Origin: an uncultured bacterium
Lineage (GTDB): Bacteria; Bipolaricaulota; Bipolaricaulia; UBA7950; UBA9294
DNA: 39,530 nucleotides
Reading direction: 5' to 3'
NCBI GenBank assembly: GCA_903857865.1
Contig: CAIOGO010000003.1
Coordinates: 1-39,530 of the forward strand
Numbering within the stretch: the first letter of the stretch is position 1; every line of letters begins with the position of its first letter. The notes under the pieces are model-generated. The model was not told the DNA's origin, searched no databases, and saw only the letters and a list, made by a program, of their open reading frames with translations. Shown one piece after another: positions 15,337 through 22,844 of this stretch. Position numbers and translations under genes: made by a program.

Positions 15337-15346
15337 GTCCGTTCAC

Positions 15347-15372
15347 CGTGTTCATTGTACGGAATGAACACG
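15347..15372. promoter_or_regulatory. Perfect palindromic operator over the dinB-operon promoter
   Basis: CGTGTTCATT (15347-15356) and its exact reverse complement AATGAACACG (15363-15372) flank GTACGG. The element covers the spacer and the -10 box of the promoter, the classical position for a repressor. The GTTC...GAAC core recalls LexA boxes of some Gram-positive-type LexA proteins but with a longer centre. Confidence 0.7.
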
Positions 15373-15381
15373 CGCCGTCAA
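15354..15381 (-). promoter_or_regulatory. Promoter of the dinB operon
   Basis: On the minus strand TTGACG (15376-15381) and TACAAT (15354-15359), 16-base spacer. Transcription should start about 10-12 bases before the ATG at 15336, giving a very short leader. Confidence 0.7.
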
Positions 15382-15398
15382 CCGGCGCGCGCTGTCAA

Positions 15399-15965
15399 TC
15401 ACTCGACAATCGCATGGAAACGGTACTGCGTGTTGGGCGCCGCGACGTCGATCTTCTCTTCGCGGACGAGCCGCAGGCGGACGAGGCGACGGACACGATT
15501 GTGGCACGCGTTCGGCAAAATGGCGAGGGTTTCCGCGAGTTCCTTCGTCGTTGCGCTCCCCCGTTCGTTGAGGAGTTCGAGAGTGTCAACGAGCGGGCGA
15601 GCTAGGGAGCCGAGCACGCGCCAGGTCCCCTTTGTCCCGCCGACGCGGCAGAGGAGGGCGAGCTTGCGCTGCGCGAGCTTGTCGGACAGATCCTCGACGA
15701 GATCGGCGGACGGGGAGGCGACGACGAGGGTGCGATCCCCGTGGATGCCCGAAGACAAGAGTTGGCAGATCTTCCCGATCGCCTCGTCGGCGAACGAGCC
15801 GGAGAGGACGTCGATGCCGCGGAGCGAGAGGACGAGCTGGCCGTCGGGCGGGAGGTCGTCGAGCGCCGCGAGCAGGGTGCAGCGCGCCGCAGCGCCTTCG
15901 AGGCGCGTTCCCAGCCTGCGACCGAACTGCGAGATCTCAAACGTCGTCGCCTTCATCGCCTTCAT
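15399..15965 (-). CDS. STAS-like (DUF4325) protein with winged helix
   Basis: 188 residues from the ATG at 15965 (an ATG at 15956 is also possible; neither has a strong ribosome site). The first part holds LSLRGIDVLSGSFADEAIGK, the signature of the DUF4325 STAS-like family, which resembles anti-sigma-factor antagonists. The last third is a winged-helix reader (LLNERGSATTKELAETLAIL, RVRRLVRLRLVREEKI). Its start lies inside the end of the preceding ATPase gene (29-base overlap), so the pair is coupled. Inference: a transcription factor whose STAS part is controlled by the partner ATPase. Confidence 0.7.
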   Translation of the reverse strand: MKAMKATTFEISQFGRRLGTRLEGAAARCTLLAALDDLPPDGQLVLSLRGIDVLSGSFADEAIGKICQLLSSGIHGDRTLVVASPSADLVEDLSDKLAQRKLALLCRVGGTKGTWRVLGSLARPLVDTLELLNERGSATTKELAETLAILPNACHNRVRRLVRLRLVREEKIDVAAPNTQYRFHAIVE

Positions 15966-17010
15966 TGAACCCCGGATCGCCGCGCGGTTCAACTCCTCCT
16001 TCGCCGAACGCTGCCTCGCCGATGCCGAAGACGGCACGCGGGATGGAAAGCGCAATCTGGACTCCGGGGAAAGGGGCGACGTCGACCACGTCGCCGCCGG
16101 TCTCGGATTGGAAGAGGAGAGCCGATCCGCTACGGACGACCACCGTTCCCTCCCACGAGCGCACGAGGCGGAAGATGCGTTCGAGTTCGTGCCCGCGGCC
16201 GGGATCGCGGAACCGGCTGCGGCCGTCGAAGACGACGGCGCGCAGCGCGTCGGCGTCGGACAGGCCAGCATGCTGCAGGCCAGCTTGTCCCAGGCCAGCC
16301 TGTCCCGGTGAGTCGGGGCGCAGCCCGGGGCTACTGCGTAGCCCTAAGCTGCGGGCGAGTCCGATGCCCTTGTCGGCGATGGCGAGGACAACGCTGTGCT
16401 CGTCGTCGTGCATCGCCGCGATGCCGTGGGGATCGAGCACGTCGCCCGTGGCGTTCGCGTGCTGGGGGATGTTCTGGAAGAGTTCGAGGAGGATGCGCAG
16501 GAAGCGGCGGCGCGGCGACTCGTCCATTGGATAGCGATCGGATAGGCGGTCGTCAAACGAGCCGACGAGGCGCGATACGTCATCTTCGCGGTCAATGGAG
16601 ACTATGGGCGCCAGCGTGCTGGCGACTAGGTCGCAAGCGCCTAGGGCGGAGGGTGCCGACACGTCGGCACCTAGGACGAAAGAGCCTGCAACTCTTTCGC
16701 TAGCGCTTGCGGTGCCTCCACTCTCGACTCTCGTGCCCTGAGCCGCGTTCCGCTCTGCCGGGCGGGAGGCGAGTCCAGTCTTCACATCCACAAAGAATCG
16801 CATGGCCGTCATCCAACGGCGCACGGATGGCGATTCGGGCCACGTCACGCGGAGCGGCGCGCCCGACTCGCGGGCGTGGCGTACGACGAGATCGAGGAGA
16901 AGAAGCGCGTAGGCGTCGATCGAACCGACGTCGCGCAGGTCGATCGAGCGCTCGGCTTGGACAAGGACGAGGTCGAGAACGTCCTCGATCGTCTCGCTCG
17001 TGAGTCGCAC
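15937..17010 (-). CDS. STAS-like / histidine-kinase-type ATPase, repeat-expanded
   Basis: 357 residues, GTG start five bases after a perfect AAGGAGGT. About 15-75 is STAS-like (DLRDVGSIDAYALLLLDL). About 165-340 is a GHKL-type ATPase: N box LLELFQNIPQHA, G1 IADKGIGLARSLG, G2 GRGHEL, final strands SWEGTVVVRSGSALLF. There is no phospho-acceptor His domain, so it resembles anti-sigma kinases (RsbW/SpoIIAB type) rather than a sensor kinase. Two insertions are coded by repeat DNA: residues about 89-135 (a row of palindromes) and about 235-250 (three 15-base repeats, GQAGL type) in the ATP-lid. Follows xthA by 96 bases. Confidence 0.7.
   Translation of the reverse strand: MRLTSETIEDVLDLVLVQAERSIDLRDVGSIDAYALLLLDLVVRHARESGAPLRVTWPESPSVRRWMTAMRFFVDVKTGLASRPAERNAAQGTRVESGGTASASERVAGSFVLGADVSAPSALGACDLVASTLAPIVSIDREDDVSRLVGSFDDRLSDRYPMDESPRRRFLRILLELFQNIPQHANATGDVLDPHGIAAMHDDEHSVVLAIADKGIGLARSLGLRSSPGLRPDSPGQAGLGQAGLQHAGLSDADALRAVVFDGRSRFRDPGRGHELERIFRLVRSWEGTVVVRSGSALLFQSETGGDVVDVAPFPGVQIALSIPRAVFGIGEAAFGEGGVEPRGDPGFNEGDEGDDV
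16261..16305 (+). repeat. Three 15-base tandem repeats inside the ATPase gene
   Basis: Three consecutive 15-mers starting CAGGCCAGC (16261-16275, 16276-16290, 16291-16305). The period is a multiple of three, so the reading frame of the minus-strand gene is kept; it codes for a GQAGL-type repeat. A hairpin GGGCTAC-TGC-GTAGCCC followed by TAAG lies next to it (about 16329-16348). Confidence 0.85.
16605..16745 (+). repeat. Row of CTAG-linked palindromes inside the ATPase gene
   Basis: In order: CGCCAGC-GT-GCTGGCG (16609-16624); GCGAC-TAG-GTCGC (16622-16634); CGCC-TAG-GGCG (16638-16648); GGTGCCGA-CACG-TCGGCACC (16652-16671); CGAAAGAG, 7-base loop, CTCTTTCG (16677-16699). Each junction carries CTAG or CTAGG. 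The last is followed by CTAGCGCTTGCGG, as in the intergenic copy near 10.5 kb. The minus-strand reading frame passes through without a stop, in the linker between two domains. Confidence 0.75.
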
Positions 17011-17039
17011 GGAGACCTCCTTCTCGCGCCGTGGGTGAC

Positions 17040-17089
17040 CTACGCGGCAAACTCGGCCACCGCCTGCTCGTTCACGTCTCGAACTCGGC
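17040..17089 (-). repeat. Two extra copies of the xthA C-terminal codons
   Basis: xthA ends GCA-GAA-TTC-GAA-ACA-TGA (17107-17124, AEFET-stop). Downstream on the minus strand follow GCC-GAG-TTC-GAG-ACG-TGA (17072-17089, AEFET-stop) and GCC-GAG-TTT-GCC-GCG-TAG (17040-17057, AEFAA-stop). Copies are 35 and 32 bases apart and so not in frame with each other. Between copies 1 and 2 all four differences are at third codon positions. Confidence 0.75.
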
Positions 17090-17106
17090 AGAGCACGTCT
17101 GCTGGT

Positions 17107-17886
17107 TCATGTTTCGAATTCTGCGAGCAGGGGGGCGTGATCGGACGAGCCCTCCGTTTTTCGTGGCTCAAGATCGATCCACGCCGCCGTCGACCTCGCG
17201 GCCAGGGGCTCGGTGGCCCAGACGTGATCCACGCGCCAGCCGACGCTGCGGGCGACGGCGTCCCGGACGCGGTAGTCGAAGAACGTGTACTGATCGGGCC
17301 CCGGGACGTGCCGACGGAACACGTCGTCGAACCCCCACGCGCGGACCTCGGCCAGGGCTCGATGTACCTCGGGGTGGAAGCAGACGTGGCCGAGGAGGCG
17401 CTTCGGATCGTGGACATCGATCGCCTCGGGAGCCACGTTGAAGTCGCCCACCCACAGGATAGGATCGGTCGGAGCGGACGTGCGAGCGAAGAGGGCGCGC
17501 AGGCGTCCGAGCCACTCGAGCTTGTAGCGGAACATCGGGTCGTCGACGGACCGTCCTTGGGGGACATAGGTGTTCACGATGCGGAGGCCGCGAATCGACG
17601 CGGCCGCGAGGCGTGCCTCGTCGGCCGGCCCCCCGTCGTCGAAGCCGAAGGCGACGCGCGTCGGCTTCGATGTCGAGAGGATGGCCACGCCGTTGTACGC
17701 CTTGGCGCCGCGGAAGACCGCGTGGTAGCCGAGCTCGCGGAACGCCTGCACGGGAAAAGATGGGTCCTCCACCTTCGTCTCCTGAAGGCAGACGATGTGC
17801 GGGTGGACGCGTTCGAGCCATGGGAGAAGCACGGGCAGCCGCGCCCGCACGGAGTTCACGTTGTACGTCGCGACGCGGAGCGTCAT
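17107..17886 (-). CDS. xthA: Exodeoxyribonuclease III (AP endonuclease)
   Basis: 259 residues, full length. Motifs: VATYNVNSVRAR at the start, LQETKVED (metal-binding Glu), NTYVPQG, VGDFNVAPEAIDV (Asp/Asn), a WRVDHVW segment and the final SSDHAPLLAEF with the catalytic Asp-His pair. It cuts DNA at abasic sites and removes 3' blocking groups during base-excision repair, using Mg2+. The ATG overlaps the TGA of the Nif3-like gene by four bases (ATGA), so the two are translationally coupled. Two short echoes of its C-terminal codons follow its stop. Confidence 0.93.
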   Translation of the reverse strand: MTLRVATYNVNSVRARLPVLLPWLERVHPHIVCLQETKVEDPSFPVQAFRELGYHAVFRGAKAYNGVAILSTSKPTRVAFGFDDGGPADEARLAAASIRGLRIVNTYVPQGRSVDDPMFRYKLEWLGRLRALFARTSAPTDPILWVGDFNVAPEAIDVHDPKRLLGHVCFHPEVHRALAEVRAWGFDDVFRRHVPGPDQYTFFDYRVRDAVARSVGWRVDHVWATEPLAARSTAAWIDLEPRKTEGSSDHAPLLAEFET

Positions 17887-18719
17887 CGGGTCCCCGCGCG
17901 GTCGGGGAGAACGCCGCTCGCCGTCGTTACGTCCAATCCCTCGTCGCGAAGCCGGTCGACATAGGGGTTGATGCCCACGGAGTCGCTGGCGATGTGGCCG
18001 GTGACGACGAGCGCCTTCGTCTCGCCGAACTCGGCCTCGAGGCGTCGCGCGTCCTCGGGGCGGCAGTGGATGTAGACGAGCGTGTCCACGCCGCTCTCGA
18101 AATAGGCCTTTCCCACGCTGTACCCGCCGTTCGTCCCCGCGGCGTGCGATACGACGACGCGGCCGAGGCGGTGCGTCTCTTTCCCGACGAGAACCTCGAC
18201 GCGCGTGGCGGCCGCGCGGAATTCCTCGAACGTCTCGACGAACCGTCGCACGAGGTCGCCAACCGCGTCACGAGGAGACATGCACTCTGCGGCCGCGGCC
18301 AGGCGCCGCCGCCCGATCTCGTCGAGCGGCGTGTGGATGTTGAGGTAGGGCATGTCGAGGAGTCGCGCGATCGACGGGTCGTGATCGTAGTTCGTCATGG
18401 AATCGAGCACCCGCCGTGCCGCCGCGGTTTCGTCGATTGCCGCTCGAGCCGCCTCCTCGGGGACGCCGGCGGCGATCATCTGGTCGACGTGGCGCTGGAG
18501 CACGGTGTGGAAACCCAGGGTGGCGACGCCTACCGGGTGGTGAGTGAGCACGGCGTCGACGCCGAGACTCCTGGCCAGGGCAAGTTCCGGGGCGCGAAGG
18601 TCGATGCCGACGAGGAGGCGGCGAATCCCTTGCCCGGCGTGGTGCACGGCGCTGTCGCCGGGGATCTCGCTCAGTCCGGCCAGGTCGAGGGCAATCTCCA
18701 TCAGCCGTCGTGTGTTCAT
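17883..18719 (-). CDS. Nif3-like dinuclear metal protein (GTP cyclohydrolase I type 2-like)
   Basis: 278 residues. LLVGIDLRAPELALARSLGVDAVLTHHP carries the HHP metal ligands, NIHTPLD a further conserved turn, and VVVSHAAGTNGG plus VTGHIASDSVG give the closing ligands of the Nif3/YbgI fold. The family forms rings with two metal ions per subunit; its reaction in bacteria is unsettled. The ATG overlaps the stop of the kinase gene by four bases (ATGA) and the gene ends overlapping xthA in the same way. Confidence 0.85.
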   Translation of the reverse strand: MNTRRLMEIALDLAGLSEIPGDSAVHHAGQGIRRLLVGIDLRAPELALARSLGVDAVLTHHPVGVATLGFHTVLQRHVDQMIAAGVPEEAARAAIDETAAARRVLDSMTNYDHDPSIARLLDMPYLNIHTPLDEIGRRRLAAAAECMSPRDAVGDLVRRFVETFEEFRAAATRVEVLVGKETHRLGRVVVSHAAGTNGGYSVGKAYFESGVDTLVYIHCRPEDARRLEAEFGETKALVVTGHIASDSVGINPYVDRLRDEGLDVTTASGVLPDRAGTR

Positions 18720-20458
18720 GGGGTTCCCCGTTGCGTGTCTGCGGCCGTCCGCGACAGGAGCGTGAACTCCTTGAACAGCGATCCGCCGATGAACTCGCGC
18801 AAGATGGAGTTGCCGGGGATCGTCTCCGTGCGGCATGGGTCGAACCATCGCAACAGCGCGAGGAGGCGCTCCGCCTCGATGCGTCCTGCCGACGACCGCA
18901 CCTGCAGGAGCAGGGGTTCGATGAGCGGTTTGAGCACGGCGAGTTCGTACCCCAGGGCGGAGTTGAACATGATGTCGGCCCCCTCCTGGTAGGGGAAGAT
19001 GTTGTCCTTTTCTCCCCGCCGAACGTTCTCCCACAGAGACAGGGTCTCCGTCGCGTCGTAGCCACGGAAATGAGCGTCGCGGACGATGCGGCGGATGAGC
19101 CTCGTATCGGTGGTGGAGACCCGGTTGTGAATGTCGAGATTCAACTGGGTGAGGGCGCTCACGAAGATGCGGAAGGCCTTGGACACCGAGGGGTCGACGG
19201 ACAGGTTCGGGTTGAGCCCGTGAATTCCCTCGACGAGGAGAATCTGGTCCCGGTCGAGCTGGATGGAGGGGCCGCGCTGCCTCGTTCCGGTGGCGAAGTC
19301 GTAGCGCGGGAGCGTCACCGGCTCGCCCTGCATCAGGCGGCCGAGATCGCCCCGGAAGGTTTCGACGTCGAGGGCATCGAGGGAATCGTAGTCGGGGTTC
19401 TCGCCGAAACGCACGCGGAGCTCGTCCCTCGGGAGGAAGTAGTCGTCCAGCGCCAAGGGGTAGGGATGGGCGCCGTTCGCGAGGAGCTGGATCGCCAGGC
19501 GCTTCGAGAACGTCGTCTTGCCGGATGCCGAGGGTCCGGCGATGAACACGAGGCGCGTTCCCTCGGTTCGCCGGTGGGAGACGGTTGCTGCGATCTCGGC
19601 AATCCTCTTCTCGTGAAGGGCCTCGAACACGAGGATGACTTGGTCGATGTGCCCGTCGCGGACGGCCTCGTTGAGCGAGCCGACGTCGCGCATCCCGAGC
19701 AGCGAAAGCCACTCTCCATACTCGTCGAATACTTCGCGCAGGGCGGTGAAGCGCTGAGGAGGCGAAAGCCGGCGCGGGGTCTCGCGTCGCGGGAAACGGA
19801 GAATGAATCCCTTCGGGAAGGTTTCGAGCGAGAACGTCTTGAGCACGCCGGTCGACGGGACCATGTAGCCGTAGAAGTAGTCGATGACTCCGTTGAGGAC
19901 GTAGACGTGGAGGTGGTCCCCCTCGCGTTCGAGGAGTTGACGCCCCTTCGACTCTTCGCCGCGGGCGGCGAACTGGGCGCGCACCTCGGCCGGCGAGAGG
20001 CGTTGGCGCACGATCTCATGGTCCTCGCGCACGAGTTGCAGCATGCGCGTTTTGATCTGCGCGAGCTCTTCGGGCGTGAACGGCTCGCGCCCCTCGACGC
20101 GACAGAAGTAGCCGCCGTGCGGGACGGAGTAGTCGATGTGCACCGGGACGGCGGGAAAGAGTTCGGCGGCCACCACGACGAGGAGGAACGACAAGCTTCG
20201 GCTGTAGATGCGCATGCCGTCCGAATCCGACATGCGGACCGGAGTGGCTGAGACGTCGCGGCTCAACGGGTAGGCCAGTTCGCGCAGCTCACCGTCGATG
20301 ACCGCGGCTACGGGTGGGTCTTCCTCGTCGGGGTAGGCGATGCGGAAGACGTCGGCGACCGACACGCCGAGAGGCGCCCGAAGCACGCGTTCGTCCGGCA
20401 AGGTGACATAAACGTCGGCGCGTCCTCCGGTTTCTCGGATCTCCCGCTCCTCTGACAT
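18716..20458 (-). CDS. TGS-domain uridine-kinase-like protein
   Basis: 580 residues. N-terminal TGS domain (about 13-75, VYVTLPDERVLRAPLGVSVADV), then a region like the second additional domain of threonyl-tRNA synthetase (VHIDYSVPHGGYFCRVEGRE, 105-190), then a uridine kinase / phosphoribulokinase-type P-loop domain (FIAGPSASGKTTFSKRLA, about 302-315; ALDDYF; LLVEGIHGLNP). This domain order is a known but little-studied family; the substrate is not established and a nucleoside is only inferred. GGGAGG lies about 7 bases before the ATG. It follows the deacetylase gene by 43 bases. Confidence 0.85.
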   Translation of the reverse strand: MSEEREIRETGGRADVYVTLPDERVLRAPLGVSVADVFRIAYPDEEDPPVAAVIDGELRELAYPLSRDVSATPVRMSDSDGMRIYSRSLSFLLVVVAAELFPAVPVHIDYSVPHGGYFCRVEGREPFTPEELAQIKTRMLQLVREDHEIVRQRLSPAEVRAQFAARGEESKGRQLLEREGDHLHVYVLNGVIDYFYGYMVPSTGVLKTFSLETFPKGFILRFPRRETPRRLSPPQRFTALREVFDEYGEWLSLLGMRDVGSLNEAVRDGHIDQVILVFEALHEKRIAEIAATVSHRRTEGTRLVFIAGPSASGKTTFSKRLAIQLLANGAHPYPLALDDYFLPRDELRVRFGENPDYDSLDALDVETFRGDLGRLMQGEPVTLPRYDFATGTRQRGPSIQLDRDQILLVEGIHGLNPNLSVDPSVSKAFRIFVSALTQLNLDIHNRVSTTDTRLIRRIVRDAHFRGYDATETLSLWENVRRGEKDNIFPYQEGADIMFNSALGYELAVLKPLIEPLLLQVRSSAGRIEAERLLALLRWFDPCRTETIPGNSILREFIGGSLFKEFTLLSRTAADTQRGTP

Positions 20459-20501
20459 GAGCAGCCTCCCTGCCGAGCCTGGCGACCCGGGACGGTGGAG
20501 T

Positions 20502-21635
20502 CTAGGTGCGTTGGTGTCCGCCTGCCAAGAGGGGGAACGTCACCTCGCGAACTTTCCCGATCGTCTCGGCGAGGGCCTCGAGCACGCGGTCCGACGTGGG
20601 CGGAACCTCGCGCGGTCCCCGCAGCTGCGACGCGGTCACGCCATGCGCCACGGCCTGGGTGAGGAAGATCGAAGGGATCTCGTCCGGCAGCTTCTCGTCG
20701 AGCATGACGCTCCAGGCGAGGGTCCACGCGCGGACGACGTTTCCGACGTCGTAGCCGCCGCCCCCGAGAGCCAGCCACGGGACCCCCAACGCGCGGAATC
20801 GTTCGGCGGCCCGTTCAAAGCCGTGGAGACTCATGCGCAGGTTGGCGAGAAGGTCGCCGATCAAGGCGTCGGTTCCGAGTTGCGTGACGAGAACGTCGGG
20901 GGCGAAGAGTTCGATCGCGGGCACGATCAGCTCCTCGAACGCCTGGTCGTAGGCGCGGTCGCCGGCACCCGGCAAGAGGGGAACGTTGATCGAGAACCCG
21001 CGGCCGTCGCTGGCGCCGATCTCGTCCTCGAACCCGGTGCCGGGGAAGATCGTATAGCCTGTCTGATGAATCGATAGCGTGAGCACGTCGCGCTCGCCGT
21101 AGAACGCCTGCTGGACGCCGTCGCCGTGGTGGGCGTCGATGTCGACGTAGGCGACGCGCTTGCCTGCTTGGCGCAGGCGTTGGATCGCGAGGACGCCGTC
21201 GTTCACGTGGCAGAAGCCGGATGCGCGCGTCGGCATCGCATGATGGAGCCCGCCGGCGGGGTTGAAGGCGCGCGTGGCGCCGCGCAGGAGCGCATCGGCC
21301 GCGTCGATCGATCCCCCGGCGATCAGCATGGCCCACTCGTAGACGTCCGGGAAGGTCGGATTGTCGGTCGTCCCGAGCCCGTGAGCGAACTGGTTCGGCA
21401 CCCACATGCCGGAGCTCGCGAGTCGGAGCGCTTCGAGATACCCCCGAGAGTGGAACGAAAGGGCCTCGGCTTCCGTGGCCTCGCGCAGCGGGATGAGCTG
21501 GACGTCCGGCCGTTCGAGAAGTCCGTAGTCGGCGAGCAACTCGACGAGAAGTCCAAGGCGGTAGACCTTGAACGGGTGAGCTTCTCCAAAGTCGAAACGC
21601 AAGAGCTGACGTGGATCGACGAGAGTCTTCTTCAT
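20502..21635 (-). CDS. AcuC-like histone deacetylase family protein
   Basis: 377 residues. Start at 21635 (GGAGA just upstream, MKKTLVDPRQLLRFDFGEAHPFK matches the family start). Signature: NPAGGLHHAMPTRASGFCHVND (active-site His-His), YVDIDAHHGDGVQQAFY (zinc Asp and His), SIHQTGYTIFPGTG, LGTDALIGD and a final LGGGGYD. Members remove acetyl groups from lysines, for example AcuC on acetyl-CoA synthetase. A role in controlling acetyl-CoA enzymes would suit an acetate-using anaerobe, but no synthetase lies in the window. Confidence 0.9.
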   Translation of the reverse strand: MKKTLVDPRQLLRFDFGEAHPFKVYRLGLLVELLADYGLLERPDVQLIPLREATEAEALSFHSRGYLEALRLASSGMWVPNQFAHGLGTTDNPTFPDVYEWAMLIAGGSIDAADALLRGATRAFNPAGGLHHAMPTRASGFCHVNDGVLAIQRLRQAGKRVAYVDIDAHHGDGVQQAFYGERDVLTLSIHQTGYTIFPGTGFEDEIGASDGRGFSINVPLLPGAGDRAYDQAFEELIVPAIELFAPDVLVTQLGTDALIGDLLANLRMSLHGFERAAERFRALGVPWLALGGGGYDVGNVVRAWTLAWSVMLDEKLPDEIPSIFLTQAVAHGVTASQLRGPREVPPTSDRVLEALAETIGKVREVTFPLLAGGHQRT

Positions 21636-21684
21636 CGGGTCTCCGGGGGCATGATACCCGTGGCCCGAGAGGGGTTCCAGAGAT

Positions 21685-22665
21685 CTAGAACGGCCACACC
21701 TGGAAGACGTCCTCGGGAGACAGGTCCCACGGATCGCACCCGAGGGGAATGGGGAGTCCGTCGGACGCCGTCTCGGCGACGGCGTATCGGACGCCATCGA
21801 ACAAGAGGAGCGGCGCGCTGCACGTCAGACGGGCCGCCCACGGCTCGGACACCGGCACGAGGACTAGCACGTGATCGGGCAGGCGGTCGGAGTCCGTGTC
21901 GACAAACGCGAGGCTCGACGAGACCCCGCGCGCTCGCAACAGGCTCACGAACAAGATGGCCGAGTCCTCGCAGTCCCCTTCGCCCGCAACCAGGGTTTCG
22001 AGCGGGTACCACGGCCACTCCTGACGCGTGGGGTCGGGGCGATAGCGGATGGCACCCTGGACGAAAGCGAGAGCGTAGTCGACGAACGCCTCGACGCTGT
22101 CGGTGCGGGCCCAGAAGACGCCCGCGTAGTCTCTGATCGTCGGATCGTCGAGCGGATCGACCACGTAGTCTCCGTAGGCGTAGCTCTCGGCGGCCGTGTT
22201 GCGGATTCGGCCCTTGTACATCTGGTAGAGATCCCAAGGGATGAGGAACGTGCACGTCTGAGGGACACCCTTGGCGATCCAGGCGAACGAGCGCGCGACG
22301 TAGCCCTCCGGAACGGCCTGCACAGCGATGGATCCCGTCTCGATGTCGGTGCCTCCCCGGTCGTCGGATACGCGTAGCTCGACCGTGTGCGCGCCGGCGT
22401 AGAACGTCCGCACGATCACGGCGCCGGACGCCGACTCGGCGTTGTCGAACGCCCACTCGTAAGTCAAGGGGTCGCCGTCAGGATCGCGCGACGCCCGCGC
22501 GTCGAGCTCCACGGCGAGCGGGGCGTACCCGGCTTGGGGGGAGGCGAGGAACGTCGCCGTGGGATTGCGGTTCGGTTGCGGCCCAAGACACGCACTCAAG
22601 CTCGCCACGGCGATGCACCCGGCGAGCGCGCACGGGACTCGAAAGAGCACAGCTCGAACGCGCAT
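21685..22665 (-). CDS. Lipoprotein with PKD and transglutaminase-like domains
   Basis: 326 residues from the ATG at 22665. The signal peptide ends in a lipobox (ASLSAC, Cys at about 26), so a membrane-anchored lipoprotein is likely. About 40-115 is PKD (ARASRDPDGDPLTYEWAFDN, later TVELRVSDDRGG). About 175-300 is transglutaminase-like: LVAGEGDCEDSAILFVSLLRARG has the Cys, and DHVLVLVP supplies the His. It may cut or crosslink peptides in the periplasm. No Shine-Dalgarno; the -10 box is 8 bases before the ATG, suggesting a leaderless mRNA. It is likely the first gene of the minus-strand row running to 15.4 kb. Confidence 0.8.
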   Translation of the reverse strand: MRVRAVLFRVPCALAGCIAVASLSACLGPQPNRNPTATFLASPQAGYAPLAVELDARASRDPDGDPLTYEWAFDNAESASGAVIVRTFYAGAHTVELRVSDDRGGTDIETGSIAVQAVPEGYVARSFAWIAKGVPQTCTFLIPWDLYQMYKGRIRNTAAESYAYGDYVVDPLDDPTIRDYAGVFWARTDSVEAFVDYALAFVQGAIRYRPDPTRQEWPWYPLETLVAGEGDCEDSAILFVSLLRARGVSSSLAFVDTDSDRLPDHVLVLVPVSEPWAARLTCSAPLLLFDGVRYAVAETASDGLPIPLGCDPWDLSPEDVFQVWPF

Positions 22666-22673
22666 GGGTCGGC

Positions 22674-22702
22674 ATTGTAGCCGTGGGTCCTGCACGCGGC
22701 AA
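22674..22702 (-). promoter_or_regulatory. Promoter of the lipoprotein gene, probably leaderless
   Basis: On the minus strand TTGCCG (22697-22702) and TACAAT (22674-22679), 17-base spacer. The ATG at 22665 begins nine bases after the -10 box, and CTACAATGCCGACCC before it has no ribosome site. Confidence 0.6.
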
Positions 22703-22797
22703 CGGAACCGAAGACGAGGCGTGTCCGGATCGCGCATTCCCGCCGATGAATGCGCTAACGCGTTCCACGCCGGAGGCGGGGAACGCGCCGCTTCCGC

Positions 22798-22803
22798 TAT
22801 ACT
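22798..22803 (+). promoter_or_regulatory. Possible -10 box of the S55-protein gene
   Basis: TATACT lies about 40 bases before the ATG at 22845. I find no convincing -35 box at 16-18 bases, so an activator or a different sigma factor would be needed. Confidence 0.35.
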
Positions 22804-22844
22804 CGGACTCTGGATGTCCTCGTGATTTCGAAGGAGGAGATGGT

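Noticed and set aside
18720-19712. Upstream extension of the Nif3-like frame by about 330 codons
   Set aside because: It is the shadow of the TGS-kinase gene; the Nif3 family start is at 18719.
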